From Opitutus sp. (GTDB taxonomy: Bacteria; Verrucomicrobiota; Verrucomicrobiia; Opitutales; Opitutaceae), in the NCBI GenBank assembly GCA_025361365.1, contig JANYAM010000199.1, positions 1 to 64,000 on the forward strand: a stretch of DNA of 64,000 nt. Direction: 5' to 3'. The first letter of the stretch is position 1, and every line of letters begins with the position of its first letter. Shown piece after piece: positions 48,199 to 56,969 of the stretch. Both the position numbers and the translations under genes were made by a program. The notes under the pieces are model-generated. The model worked only from the letters and a program-made list of their open reading frames with translations, was not told where the DNA came from and did not search any database.

Positions 48199-49566
48199 TC
48201 AGAGCCCGTAACGCTCGAGCCTCCGATAAAAAGCGCTCCGGCTGAGGCCGAGTTCCTCGGCGGCCTTGCGGGCGTTGCCGTCGCAGCGGGCGAGGGTCTT
48301 CTTGATCAGGAAGGACTCGACCTCCTCGAGGCTCATGTCCTCGAGGCGCGGTGCGGACTGGCCGGCGTTGAGGCCGAGGTCGGGGGCGCGGACGACCTTG
48401 CCCTGGGTCATGAGCACGCCGCGCTCGACGGAGTGGTCGAGCTCGCGGACGTTGCCGGGCCAGGAATAATTCTTCATCGCCTCGAGCGCGGCATCGTCGA
48501 AGCCCGTGATCGGCTTGCTGTAACGGGTGACGTGGGCCTTGAGGAAATGCTGGGCGAGCAGCGGGATATCCTCGCGGCGTTCGCGCAGCGGCGGCAGGTG
48601 GAGGTGGATCGTGTTGAGGCGGAAAAGCAGATCCTGGCGGAACTTGCCGGCGGCGACCTCGGCGTTGAGGTCGGAGTTGGTGGCGGAAATGAGGCGGACG
48701 TTGGTGCGGCTGGTGCGGGAGGAGCCGACGCGCTCAAACTCACCGGTCTCGAGGGTGCGCAGGATCTTCGCCTGCTGGCTCATCGGGATGTTGCCGATCT
48801 CGTCCATGAACAGCGTGCCGCTGTCGGCGAGCTCGAAGCGGCCGGCGCGGTCCACCTTGGCGTCGGTGAAGGCGCCGCGGACATGGCCGAAGAGTTCGCT
48901 CTCGAAGACGCCCTCGGGGAGGCCGCCCATGTTGACGGCGATGAAGGCCTTGCCGGCGCGGACGGACACGGCGTGCAGCGCCTGGGCGACGACGCCCTTG
49001 CCGGTGCCGTTCTCGCCGGTGATGAGCACATTGGCATCGGACGGGCCGACGCGGGAAATAATTTCCAGCACGGGCCGCATGGCGGCGGACTGGGCGATGA
49101 GGTTGGGGCCGCCCTTGCCGCGGAGAATCTGGTTTTCCTGCTCGAGGCGCCGGTAGGCGCGAACAGCACCGGCCAGCTCGATCTGGGTCTTGACGATGGT
49201 CAGCAGGCGGGGATTTTCCCAGGGCTTGGTAATGAAATCCTTGGCGCCGCGTCGCATGGCCTCGACGGCGATCTCGACACTGGCCCACGCGGTCATAACC
49301 ACGACGGGCAGGGTGACGTCGGCGGCCTGCAGCTTGGCGAGCAAGTCGAGGCCTTCCTGGCCGGACGTCGTGTCCCGCGCGTAATTCAGATCGATGATGG
49401 CGAGACTGAAATCGCGAGCCTCGACCGCCTTCAGCACCGCGGCGGGGGACTTGGCGGTCTCGATCTGGTAGCCCTCGGCCTTCAGGAGGAGGCGCAGGGC
49501 TTCGAGCACGTCGGGCTGGTCGTCCGCAACAAGGATGCGGTGGGGCGCGGGATCGTTGGCTGCCAT
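48199..49566 (-). CDS. Sigma-54-dependent NtrC-family response regulator
   Basis: Start ATG 49566-49564, 455 residues. The receiver domain (about 10-125) has phospho-acceptor D59 in LAIIDLNYARD. The AAA+ domain (about 152-390) has Walker A GENGTGKG (184-191), Walker B TLFMDEIGN (251-259) and the sigma-54 contact loop reading GAFTDA (231-236) in place of the usual GAFTGA. The C-terminal Fis-type helix-turn-helix is KAAEELGLSRSAFYRRLERY. It is the best candidate to bind the TCCC-N6-GGGA elements, including one before its own operon. It is translated between the small membrane protein and the kinase. Confidence 0.94.
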   Translation of the reverse strand: MAANDPAPHRILVADDQPDVLEALRLLLKAEGYQIETAKSPAAVLKAVEARDFSLAIIDLNYARDTTSGQEGLDLLAKLQAADVTLPVVVMTAWASVEIAVEAMRRGAKDFITKPWENPRLLTIVKTQIELAGAVRAYRRLEQENQILRGKGGPNLIAQSAAMRPVLEIISRVGPSDANVLITGENGTGKGVVAQALHAVSVRAGKAFIAVNMGGLPEGVFESELFGHVRGAFTDAKVDRAGRFELADSGTLFMDEIGNIPMSQQAKILRTLETGEFERVGSSRTSRTNVRLISATNSDLNAEVAAGKFRQDLLFRLNTIHLHLPPLRERREDIPLLAQHFLKAHVTRYSKPITGFDDAALEAMKNYSWPGNVRELDHSVERGVLMTQGKVVRAPDLGLNAGQSAPRLEDMSLEEVESFLIKKTLARCDGNARKAAEELGLSRSAFYRRLERYGL

Positions 49567-49640
49567 TGCAGGAAGTGACGGTGGGCCGGCGACAAGTGTC
49601 AAGAGCGCCCGAGGATCAGCGCCGGCACCTGGCTTGCTAC

Positions 49641-49904
49641 TCAGGCGGCCAGCCGATGGCGGGAGAATTCCGGACGCGCGTGGCCCGGAGTCGGACGCAC
49701 GATGGCGGCCGGGACACTCAGCGGCTTCAGGCGGCGCGAGTAATCGGAGAACGCAAAACGCAGGAGAGCGAGCGAGGCGGTGATGGCGAGAACGGCTTCG
49801 AGCGGGAAGCGCGCGGCGAACTCGGTGTTGGCGAGGCCGAAGGCGGCGAGACCGGCGGTGCCGGTGACAAGCGCGAGGGAAAGAAGGGAGCGGTAGTTTT
49901 TCAT
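49641..49904 (-). CDS. Small two-helix membrane protein heading the two-component operon
   Basis: The 87-residue protein has two hydrophobic segments (about 7-28 and 35-52), followed by a basic tail with YSRRLKPLSVPA and SRHRLAA. No family is recognised. It is the first gene behind a sigma-54 promoter, 74 bases before the NtrC-type regulator and then the kinase. Since that kinase has almost no extracellular part, this protein may be an accessory sensor or feedback partner; that is inference from gene order only. Confidence 0.72.
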   Translation of the reverse strand: MKNYRSLLSLALVTGTAGLAAFGLANTEFAARFPLEAVLAITASLALLRFAFSDYSRRLKPLSVPAAIVRPTPGHARPEFSRHRLAA

Positions 49905-49933
49905 GCGAGGAGTCGTGTTGATGCGCCGCTCTT

Positions 49934-49949
49934 TGCTCGCGCCGTGCCA
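49934..49949 (-). promoter_or_regulatory. Sigma-54 promoter of the two-component operon
   Basis: The minus strand reads TGGCACGGCGCGAGCA. TGGCACG matches the RpoN -24 box exactly and GG-N10-GC spacing is kept. The predicted start near 49923 gives an 18-base leader to the ATG at 49904. It implies positive autoregulation. Confidence 0.8.
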
Positions 49950-50048
49950 ACATTTCGGTCGTGCCGCTAACCTCGCTGCCGGCAGGCAGATAAATAATCC
50001 GGGCTAGAAAGGCTTCGTCCTTCGGCTAAGCCGGATTCCGCCACCTGC

Positions 50049-50074
50049 GGGAGCCACGATTCCCACGAATGGGA
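50049..50074. promoter_or_regulatory. Upstream activator element (GGGA-N8-TCCC-N6-GGGA)
   Basis: GGGA (50049-50052), eight bases, TCCC (50061-50064), ACGAAT, GGGA (50071-50074). The centre is about 120 bases from the promoter GG, one and a half helical turns more than at the other four promoters. It lies just after the MacB-type gene. Confidence 0.68.
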
Positions 50075-50086
50075 AAGGGCGCCGGT

Positions 50087-51301
50087 CTACTCGTAGCGAA
50101 GGGCGTCGATCGGATCGAGTTGGGCCGCTTTGCGGGCGGGATAATACCCGAAGAATACCCCGACGACCGCACTAAAGGCAAAGGCCCCGATCACGGACGA
50201 AGCGGAGACGAGCACCGGCCAGCCCATGAACTTGGTGATCTGGTTGGACGCCCCAATGCCAATGAGGATCCCGATGATGCCGCCCATCGAACTGAGGATG
50301 ACCGCTTCAATCAGGAACTGCAGCAGCACATCACTGCCGTGCGCGCCGACGGCCATGCGGATGCCGATCTCGCGGGTGCGTTCGGTGACAGACACGAGCA
50401 TGATGTTCATGATGCCGATACCGCCGACCACCAGGGAGACGCAGGCGACGATCGCCAGGAGCAGGGTCAGTGTTTGGGAAGTGGCGTTGGCGGCGGCGGC
50501 GATTTCCGCCTGGTTGCGCACGGTGAAATCGTCGGTCTGCTCCGTGGTGCGGTGGCGCTGGCGGAGCAGGGCGGTGATGTCCGCCTGCACGTCGTCGATG
50601 GTGTCAGGCGTGGCGGCTTGGACATTGATCGAACGGAGCATCGTCTGCCTGGTGACGCGTTTCATCGCGCTCGTGTAAGGAATGACCACGATGTCGTCCT
50701 GGTCCGAGCCCTGCACCGAAAGGCCCTTGGCCTGGAGCACGCCGATGATGCGGAAGGGCTGGTTGCGGATGCGGAGCGTCTGGCCGATGGGATCGTCGTC
50801 CGGGAAAAGCTGTTTGACGATGGTGGCGCCGACGACGGCGACCTTGCCGACACTCTTGGTATCCTGGTCCGTGAACATCGCGCCGGAACTGAGCGGCCAC
50901 AGGCGAATGCTGAGATAATCGGCACCCTCGCCGAGGACCTGCGTGGACCAGTTGAGGCCGTTGGCGAGCACTTGCGCACCGGAACGCACCTCCGGGCTGA
51001 CCCCGGTGATGTTCGGCAGCTCGCGCGCTATGGCCTCGGCATCGTCGGGCGTGAGCGTGCCGGCGCCGAACGCGCCGCTGCGGGCGCCGCCCTGGCTGAA
51101 GCTGCCGGAGAAAATCAGGAGCACGTTCTGGCCGAGGCTGGCAATCTGCGCCTCCACCTGGGACTTGGCACCATTGCCGATGCTGAACACGGCAATCACG
51201 GCGGCCACGCCGATGATGATGCCGAGCGCGGTGAGGATCGAGCGCATGGTATTGCGCCGGAGGGCCCGGAAGGAGACGGTGACGGTGGAGCCGATGCGCA
51301 T
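50087..51301 (-). CDS. MacB-type ABC permease (single FtsX module)
   Basis: The 404-residue protein has an N-terminal helix (about 20-45), a MacB_PCD periplasmic domain (to about 265) and three C-terminal helices (about 280-305, 325-355 and 365-390). GGIGIMNIMLVSVTERTREIGIR (split here as GGIGIMNIMLVSV and TERTREIGIR) is the hallmark of MacB permeases. It ends DPIDALRYE. Unlike E. coli MacB the ATPase is a separate gene, 5 bases upstream. With the adaptor gene it forms a standard MacAB exporter, distinct from the double-length ADOP permeases. Confidence 0.93.
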   Translation of the reverse strand: MRIGSTVTVSFRALRRNTMRSILTALGIIIGVAAVIAVFSIGNGAKSQVEAQIASLGQNVLLIFSGSFSQGGARSGAFGAGTLTPDDAEAIARELPNITGVSPEVRSGAQVLANGLNWSTQVLGEGADYLSIRLWPLSSGAMFTDQDTKSVGKVAVVGATIVKQLFPDDDPIGQTLRIRNQPFRIIGVLQAKGLSVQGSDQDDIVVIPYTSAMKRVTRQTMLRSINVQAATPDTIDDVQADITALLRQRHRTTEQTDDFTVRNQAEIAAAANATSQTLTLLLAIVACVSLVVGGIGIMNIMLVSVTERTREIGIRMAVGAHGSDVLLQFLIEAVILSSMGGIIGILIGIGASNQITKFMGWPVLVSASSVIGAFAFSAVVGVFFGYYPARKAAQLDPIDALRYE

Positions 51302-51306
51302 GGGGA

Positions 51307-52074
51307 TTAGTCGGTGCCGGTGAGCTTGGCGGCCGCTTCCGCCTCGAGGATCTTCTTCAGCTCGAGCTCGGCGATGGAACGGTTTTCAATCTGCATGTCG
51401 TTCACGACCTTGCCGTCGCGCACGATGAGGTTGCGCTTGCAGTAATGGGCGATGTCGAGCTCGTGCGTCACCATCACGATGGTGATGCCCCCGTTGTTGA
51501 GTTTTTGGAACACGCCCATCACCTCGATGGAGGTCTTGGAGTCGAGGTTGCCGGTCGGCTCGTCGGCGAGGAGGACCTGCGGCTGGTTGACGAGGGCGCG
51601 GGCGATGGCGACACGCTGCTGCTGGCCGCCGGAGAGCTGGCTCGGGAAATGGTCATGGCGGTTCGCCAAACCGACAATGTCGAGGCAGTGCATGGCGCGT
51701 TTCCGAATCTCCACATTGGAGCCGCGGTGCTTGCCATAGAGCATGGGCAGCTCGACGTTCTCGAGCGCCGTGGTGCGGGCAAGGAGGTTGAAACCCTGAA
51801 AGACGAAGCCGAGCTTCTCGTTGCGCAAGTCGGCGAGCTGGTTGCGGTCCAGCTTACCCACGTCGACACCGTCGAGCAGGTAAGTGCCCTTGGTCGGCCG
51901 GTCGAGACAGCCGAGCGTGTTCATCAGGGTCGACTTGCCGGAGCCACTGGCGCCCATGATGGCCATGAACTCACCCTTCTCGAGATCGAGCGAGATGCCA
52001 CGCACGGCGCGCACCTGCACCTCGCCGGAGTCGTAGGTTTTATGGATGTCCTGGAGTTGGACGACGGGAGCCAT
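51307..52074 (-). CDS. ABC transporter ATP-binding protein of the MacAB set
   Basis: The 255-residue protein has Walker [10 protein letters not shown] (about 41-49), signature [15 protein letters not shown], Walker [14 protein letters not shown] and switch VTHELDI. The C-terminal extension (about 225-255, [21 protein letters not shown]) is helical and charged. The gene is packed between the adaptor (17-base gap) and permease (5-base gap), which fixes its role as the ATPase of that MacB permease. Confidence 0.93.
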   Translation of the reverse strand: MAPVVQLQDIHKTYDSGEVQVRAVRGISLDLEKGEFMAIMGASGSGKSTLMNTLGCLDRPTKGTYLLDGVDVGKLDRNQLADLRNEKLGFVFQGFNLLARTTALENVELPMLYGKHRGSNVEIRKRAMHCLDIVGLANRHDHFPSQLSGGQQQRVAIARALVNQPQVLLADEPTGNLDSKTSIEVMGVFQKLNNGGITIVMVTHELDIAHYCKRNLIVRDGKVVNDMQIENRSIAELELKKILEAEAAAKLTGTD

Positions 52075-52091
52075 CGACGGAGGGGCTGGAA

Positions 52092-53504
52092 TTAGAAACC
52101 GCGCCGTTGGCCGCCGCCACCCGCGTTGAACGGATTGGCGGGTGCGTTGGAGGCCTTTGCACCCGGAACTGAAATGCCGGTCACGATCACGTCCTTCTCC
52201 TTCAGGCCATCAATGACCTCGGTCGCAATGCCGTCGGTGATGCCGAGCTTGACCGAGACAGCCTGGAGGGGCGCTTTGGGGTCGCCAGTGAGTTTGTAGA
52301 GAGTGCGGGTGACCGGGGCGTTGCTGGCGCGGTTGCCACCACCGCCACCGCCACCACCACCGCCGCCGCCACGGCCGCCGAAGGCGGGTAACTCGAGCCC
52401 GCGTTCCTTGGCGAGCGCGGCGATCTTGGCGATGACTTCGGGTGAAGGCGGACCGCCCCCGCGGACAAAGCCGGCGTCGACCATCAGCTTGCGGCGCTCT
52501 TCATCCGTCGCGGGCCGGAGGCCGGCGGGAGCATCGGCGGCCGCCATGCCGTCGGCCGGCTTGGCGGGCTCGACGGCCGGCAGGGCCGTGAGGCCTTCGG
52601 GCAGGCGCACACGCAGCGCGCTGTTGGCGACGCGCAGGCTGTCGGGACGGTTGGCGACGATCACGGAAACATTCGCGGTCATGCCGGGCCGGAGCTTCAG
52701 GTCGTCGTTGCGCACATCGATCATGGTGTCGTAGATGACGACGTTTTGGGAAGTCTTGGGGGAGTTGCGGATCTGCGAGACGGTGCCGCGGAACTGGCGG
52801 TTGGGATAGGCGTCGACGGTGAAGTTCACGTTTTGGCCGACCTCGATGTTGCCGATGTCGGCTTCGGAGACGGCGGCATCGATCTGCATGTTGCGGAGAT
52901 CATTCGCGATGACGAAGAGAGTGGGGGCGCTGAGGCTGGCGGCGACGGTGTTGCCGACGTCAACGGAACGCGAGATCACGGTGCCGTCGATGGGCGAGTA
53001 GATCGTGCAACGCGAGAGGTTGACCTTGGCGGTCTCGTTGTTGGCGGTCTGGATCTGGACCTGGGCCTCGGCTTGGGCCAGCTGGGCCTCGGCGGTATCG
53101 AGATCACTCTGCGGGATCAGGCCCTTCAGGAAGAGCTCGCGCGAGCGGTTGGCATTGGCCTGCATGAGCTGGAGGCTGGCTTTGGCGTTGGCGAGCTGGC
53201 CGTCGGATTGCTGCAGAGCGGTCTTGTAGCTGGAGGGGTCGAGTTCGGCGAGCACCTGGTCCTTTTTGACCGTGGAATTCCAGTCCACGTAGAGCTTCAG
53301 GATGTTGCCCGAGATCTGGCTGCTGACGTTGACGTTCAGGACGGGGGCCAGGTCGCCGGTCGCAGTGACCGCCTGGGTGAGGTTGCCCTTGGCGATGGTC
53401 GTCGTGGAGAATTCGGGCGCCTTGGCCTCATCGGCGAAGCGGTAATAATAAATGCCGGCGGCCAGGCCGGCGAGGACGATGAGGGAGACGAGGACTTTTT
53501 TCAT
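52092..53504 (-). CDS. MacA-type periplasmic adaptor with polyglycine tract
   Basis: From the ATG at 53504-53502 the protein has 470 residues: an N-terminal membrane anchor (about 2-20) and a lipoyl-like domain. An alpha-hairpin follows (about 85-155, LANAKASLQLMQANANRSRE), then SRCTIYSPIDGTVISRSVDVG and beta-barrel domains. A long insertion (about 310-420) contains a run of some twelve glycines after GRGG, encoded near 52333-52380, unusual for MacA. The tail ends NPFNAGGGGQRRGF. It is the first gene of the MacA - ATPase - MacB operon. Its upstream region (53505-53684) lacks the dyad element seen at the sigma-54 promoters. Confidence 0.9.
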   Translation of the reverse strand: MKKVLVSLIVLAGLAAGIYYYRFADEAKAPEFSTTTIAKGNLTQAVTATGDLAPVLNVNVSSQISGNILKLYVDWNSTVKKDQVLAELDPSSYKTALQQSDGQLANAKASLQLMQANANRSRELFLKGLIPQSDLDTAEAQLAQAEAQVQIQTANNETAKVNLSRCTIYSPIDGTVISRSVDVGNTVAASLSAPTLFVIANDLRNMQIDAAVSEADIGNIEVGQNVNFTVDAYPNRQFRGTVSQIRNSPKTSQNVVIYDTMIDVRNDDLKLRPGMTANVSVIVANRPDSLRVANSALRVRLPEGLTALPAVEPAKPADGMAAADAPAGLRPATDEERRKLMVDAGFVRGGGPPSPEVIAKIAALAKERGLELPAFGGRGGGGGGGGGGGGNRASNAPVTRTLYKLTGDPKAPLQAVSVKLGITDGIATEVIDGLKEKDVIVTGISVPGAKASNAPANPFNAGGGGQRRGF

Positions 53505-53684
53505 GCGTGGACGAAAGATGCTAAGCCGTGTCAACGGATACACACAAAGACAATCCCTTGGCGTGGACGGACAGGCAAGCGAACGTTGAGACGCCACGTC
53601 CCGGGGAAGGTTTCAGGCAGTTTGTGCGCCGTATTTCCTGTTGCCTCCCGGGCCGACGCTGAATTCGCTCGTGTCATATTCCCC

Positions 53685-55229
53685 ATGAAAATACTCCGTA
53701 GTCTGTGGTGGCTGGCCCTGCTTTCGATTTCCCTTCTGCCCGGGCGCGCCGAGGAGGAACCCAAGGAAAAAGGCGGGGACAAGGCCGCCGCCCCGGCCGA
53801 CGCGAAGGAGCCAAAGCTCTCCGTGACCGAGCACGAGGTCACGATCAACGGCAAGCTCATCAAATACAAGGCGACCGCCGGCTACCTCGTCTTGAAGGAC
53901 GACAAGGACAAGCCGCGGGCCAACATTTTTTTCGTCGCCTACACGAAGACCGACGAGGCGGACGCCGCGAAGCGGCCGCTGATGTTCTCTTTTAACGGCG
54001 GCCCCGGTTCCGCCTCCATCTGGCTGCACATGGGTGCCCTCGGCCCGAAGCGCGTGGTCATGACCGACAAGGGCGAGTCGCTCCCGCCGCCCTACAAATG
54101 GCAGGACAACGAATTCTCCTGGCTCGACGAGACCGACCTCGTGTTCATCGACCCGGTCACGACCGGTTACAGCCGCGCCGCGAAGGATGTCGACGCGAAG
54201 CAATTCCACGGCTTCACCGGCGACATCGAGTCCGTGGCCGACTTCATCCGCCTTTGGACGACGCGCAACCAGCGCTGGGCCTCCCCGAAGTTCCTCGTCG
54301 GTGAAAGCTACGGCACCACCCGCGCCGCCGGCCTCTCCGACTACCTGCAGCAGAAATACACCCTCTATCTCAACGGCATCGTCCTGATCTCCTCGATCAT
54401 GAACTTTGAGACGGCGCGCTTCACGCCGGGCAACGACCTGCCGTATCAGCTCTTCCTGCCGACCTACACGGCCGCAGCGTTCTACCACGGCAAGCTCAAG
54501 GGCGACTATGCGAAGGACCTGCCGACCACGCTGGCCCGCGCGAAGGAGTTCGCGGCAAAGGATTACACGCTCGCTCTCATGCAGGGCGACGGGCTTTCCA
54601 CGGCCGACCGTGACAAGACTGTGAAGGAACTCTCCGCGCTCACCGGCCTGTCGCCGGATTATGTCCGAAAGCAGAACCTCCGCGTGAGCATCTTCCAGTT
54701 CGTCACGGAACTGCGGAAGGACGAGGACCGCACCGTGGGCCGGCTCGACAGCCGCTTCACCGGCATCGCGCCCGGCGCGAGTGGCGACGGCGATGGGTTT
54801 TTCGACCCGAGCCTCGAGGCCATCAACGGCGGCTACACGAATGCGTTCAACGATTACGCGCGCCGCGACCTGAAATACGAGAACGACCTGTCCTACGACA
54901 TCCTCACGGCCAACGTGCAGCCCTGGAGCTATGCCAACGTCCAGAACCAATACCTCAACGTGGCCCAGACCCTGAAGTCGGCGATGACGAAGAATCCCTT
55001 CCTGAAGGTCTGGATCGCGAACGGCTACTACGACCTGGCCACGCCGTTCTTCGCCACGGAATACACCGTCAAGCACATGGGCCTCGACCCGGCCGTGCGG
55101 AACAACATCAAGCTGACCTACTACGAGGCCGGCCACATGATGTATATCCACATGGACTCGATGAAAAAGCTGAAGGCCGACTTCAGCGCCTACATGGCCG
55201 AGACCCTGAAGGGCGCCGGGGTCCGCTAA
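53685..55229 (+). CDS. Exported S10-family serine carboxypeptidase-like peptidase
   Basis: The 514-residue protein has a signal peptide (about 1-21) and a charged linker. The S10 alpha/beta-hydrolase core follows: FSFNGGPGSASIW (102-114, oxyanion region), GESYG (nucleophile S208), acid D450 in NGYYDLATPF and H484 in AGHMMYIH. S10 peptidases remove C-terminal residues; bacterial members are secreted or periplasmic. It is transcribed away from the MacA operon across a 180-base intergenic region. Confidence 0.92.
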   Translation: MKILRSLWWLALLSISLLPGRAEEEPKEKGGDKAAAPADAKEPKLSVTEHEVTINGKLIKYKATAGYLVLKDDKDKPRANIFFVAYTKTDEADAAKRPLMFSFNGGPGSASIWLHMGALGPKRVVMTDKGESLPPPYKWQDNEFSWLDETDLVFIDPVTTGYSRAAKDVDAKQFHGFTGDIESVADFIRLWTTRNQRWASPKFLVGESYGTTRAAGLSDYLQQKYTLYLNGIVLISSIMNFETARFTPGNDLPYQLFLPTYTAAAFYHGKLKGDYAKDLPTTLARAKEFAAKDYTLALMQGDGLSTADRDKTVKELSALTGLSPDYVRKQNLRVSIFQFVTELRKDEDRTVGRLDSRFTGIAPGASGDGDGFFDPSLEAINGGYTNAFNDYARRDLKYENDLSYDILTANVQPWSYANVQNQYLNVAQTLKSAMTKNPFLKVWIANGYYDLATPFFATEYTVKHMGLDPAVRNNIKLTYYEAGHMMYIHMDSMKKLKADFSAYMAETLKGAGVR

Positions 55230-55241
55230 CCGGCCGGGTGG

Positions 55242-55724
55242 CTATTTCTTCGGGTAAGCCTTGCGCAAGGCCTGCGCCACGTTGGCGGGGACGAATTTCT
55301 TCACGTCGCCGCCGAGCTTGGCGATCTGCTTGACCAGCGAGGAGCTGGTGTAGCTGTAGGATTCCTTCGGCATCACGAAGATCGTTTCCACCTTGGGCTC
55401 GAGGTGGCGGTTCATCAGCGCCATGTTGAACTCGAACTCGAAGTCGGAGAGGGCGCGCAGGCCGCGGATAATGGCGCTGGCTTTTTCCTTGCGGGCGAAC
55501 TCGACGAGCAGGCCGTCGAAACTCGTCACGCTCACGTTGGGCAGCCCGCGCAGGTTCGCGCGGATGAGCGCGACACGCTTTTCCGGGCTAAACAGGGGCT
55601 TCTTGGTCGAATCGATCGCGACGGCCACGCGGACATGGCCGAACAACTTGGCGGCGCGCTGCAGCACGTCGAGGTGACCGTTGGTGAAGGGGTCGAAGGT
55701 TCCGGGGTAGATGCAGAGTTTCAT
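55242..55724 (-). CDS. coaD: Phosphopantetheine adenylyltransferase
   Basis: The 160-residue enzyme transfers AMP to 4'-phosphopantetheine, the penultimate step of coenzyme A synthesis. It has the full bacterial CoaD pattern: YPGTFDPFTNGHLDVL with the nucleotide-binding TNGH, IIRGLRALSDFEFEFNMALMN in the middle and SYTSSSLVKQIAKLGGDV near the end. Length and motifs are standard. It is convergent with the S10 peptidase gene, with 12 bases between stops. Confidence 0.96.
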   Translation of the reverse strand: MKLCIYPGTFDPFTNGHLDVLQRAAKLFGHVRVAVAIDSTKKPLFSPEKRVALIRANLRGLPNVSVTSFDGLLVEFARKEKASAIIRGLRALSDFEFEFNMALMNRHLEPKVETIFVMPKESYSYTSSSLVKQIAKLGGDVKKFVPANVAQALRKAYPKK

Positions 55725-55844
55725 GCGGCGGACCGGGGGCAGGATTGCACAGCACCAAGGGATGGCGAGGACGTTTTGTGTCAAATGCGGGTGCGGCGAC
55801 AGCAAGGGATTGCCAAGGGTGGGGCGGTTGTCTCGACTGGGCGC

Positions 55845-56447
55845 GTGAAGTTCACCCTGCCCAACGTGCTGACCATTTCGCGCGTCCCGATGATGTTCGT
55901 CATCGTGGCCCTGATGTATTCGGACTGGCACGGCGCGGCCACCTGGGCGTTCTGGCTGTTCATCGCCGCGGCCCTGACCGACTGGCTCGACGGCCTGCTC
56001 GCGCGCCAGGCCAACCAGGTCTCCTCCTTCGGCCGGTTCATGGACGCGGTCATCGACAAGGTGATGGTCATCGGCCTGATGATTGCGCTGGTGAACGGCG
56101 GTTATTTCGAGGGCTATCGTATCACCGCGATGCTGCTGCTGCTGCTGATCATCGCGCGGGAGTTCACCATCTCCGGCCTGCGCATGGCGGCGGCGACGCG
56201 GGGCCTCGTGGTCGAGGCCGACGCCGGCGGCAAGGTGAAGACCTTCGTGCAGCTTAATGCCATCGGCTGGCTGCTGGCGGCGCGGATGTTCGCCCGGGAT
56301 TTCAGCGAACTGTTCGCCGGCAGCGACGACACCATGGTCCGCGTCGTGCACTGGGGTGGCCTCGGCCTTTACGTGCTGTCGGCCGTGCTGACGGTCACCT
56401 CCGGCATCTCCTATTTCCGACGGCACGGGCACGTGGTGAAGGATTGA
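55845..56447 (+). CDS. pgsA: CDP-diacylglycerol--glycerol-3-phosphate 3-phosphatidyltransferase
   Basis: The 200-residue membrane protein starts with GTG (VKFTLPNVLTISRV). The CDP-alcohol phosphotransferase signature D-x2-DG-x2-AR-x8-G-x3-D-x3-D is complete (DWLDGLLAR ... GRFMDAVID). It makes phosphatidylglycerol phosphate at the inner membrane. The next gene encodes the phosphatase for that product, 2 bases after the stop, so the two steps are one operon. Confidence 0.95.
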   Translation: MKFTLPNVLTISRVPMMFVIVALMYSDWHGAATWAFWLFIAAALTDWLDGLLARQANQVSSFGRFMDAVIDKVMVIGLMIALVNGGYFEGYRITAMLLLLLIIAREFTISGLRMAAATRGLVVEADAGGKVKTFVQLNAIGWLLAARMFARDFSELFAGSDDTMVRVVHWGGLGLYVLSAVLTVTSGISYFRRHGHVVKD

Positions 56448-56449
56448 AC

Positions 56450-56968
56450 ATGGAATTGCCGGAACCACGCTGGCCGCGGATCTTCTCCACCCGGTTTGCC
56501 TGCGCGGTGGCCACGCTGGGTCCGGTCGGCCGGCGGCTGCCGGCGCCGGGCACGTGGGGGTCGCTGGCGGGCCTGGCGTATTTCGTTTTGGTTTTCCGGC
56601 ATTCGCGCTGGGAGGTGATCTTTGCGTGGACCGTGCTGGCCAGTTATTTCGCCGTCGCGTTTTGCGGCGACGCGGCCCGACGGATCGGCCGGACCGACCC
56701 GGGTGAGGTGGTCCTGGACGAGTTCGTCGTCATGCCGCTGGTGTTTCTCGGCTGGCGCGCCGGCTATCCCAGCAGTTGGCCGGAGTGGGTGACGCTGCTG
56801 GCGGGGTTCGGCCTGTTCCGCTTCTACGACATCCTCAAGCCGCTGGGCATCGCGCGGCTGCAGCGGTGGCCGGGCGGGTGGGGCATCGTGGTGGATGATT
56901 TTGTCGCGGCGCTGGCCGCTTGCGGCACGCTGCACCTCACTGCCGCGCTCTGGGCCTGGCTGCGCTGA
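56450..56968 (+). CDS. pgpA: Phosphatidylglycerophosphatase A
   Basis: The 172-residue membrane protein has the PgpA motifs PAPGTWGSLAGL (about 31-42), DPGEVVLDEFV and FGLFRFYDILKPLGIARLQ. It removes the terminal phosphate of phosphatidylglycerol phosphate. A TTG six bases upstream is in frame, but the ATG is preferred. Convergent with the next gene, with one base between the stops. Confidence 0.94.
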   Translation: MELPEPRWPRIFSTRFACAVATLGPVGRRLPAPGTWGSLAGLAYFVLVFRHSRWEVIFAWTVLASYFAVAFCGDAARRIGRTDPGEVVLDEFVVMPLVFLGWRAGYPSSWPEWVTLLAGFGLFRFYDILKPLGIARLQRWPGGWGIVVDDFVAALAACGTLHLTAALWAWLR

Positions 56969-56969
56969 G

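Noticed and set aside
52330-52385. Polyglycine codon run as a frameshift or assembly artefact
   Set aside because: The frame is continuous on both sides and the C-terminal part still matches the adaptor family.
53616-53631. A GG-N10-GC match upstream of the MacA-type gene on the minus strand
   Set aside because: It reads CGGCGCACAAACTGCC, lacking the TGGCA box. It is over 100 bases from the start codon and has no upstream dyad element.
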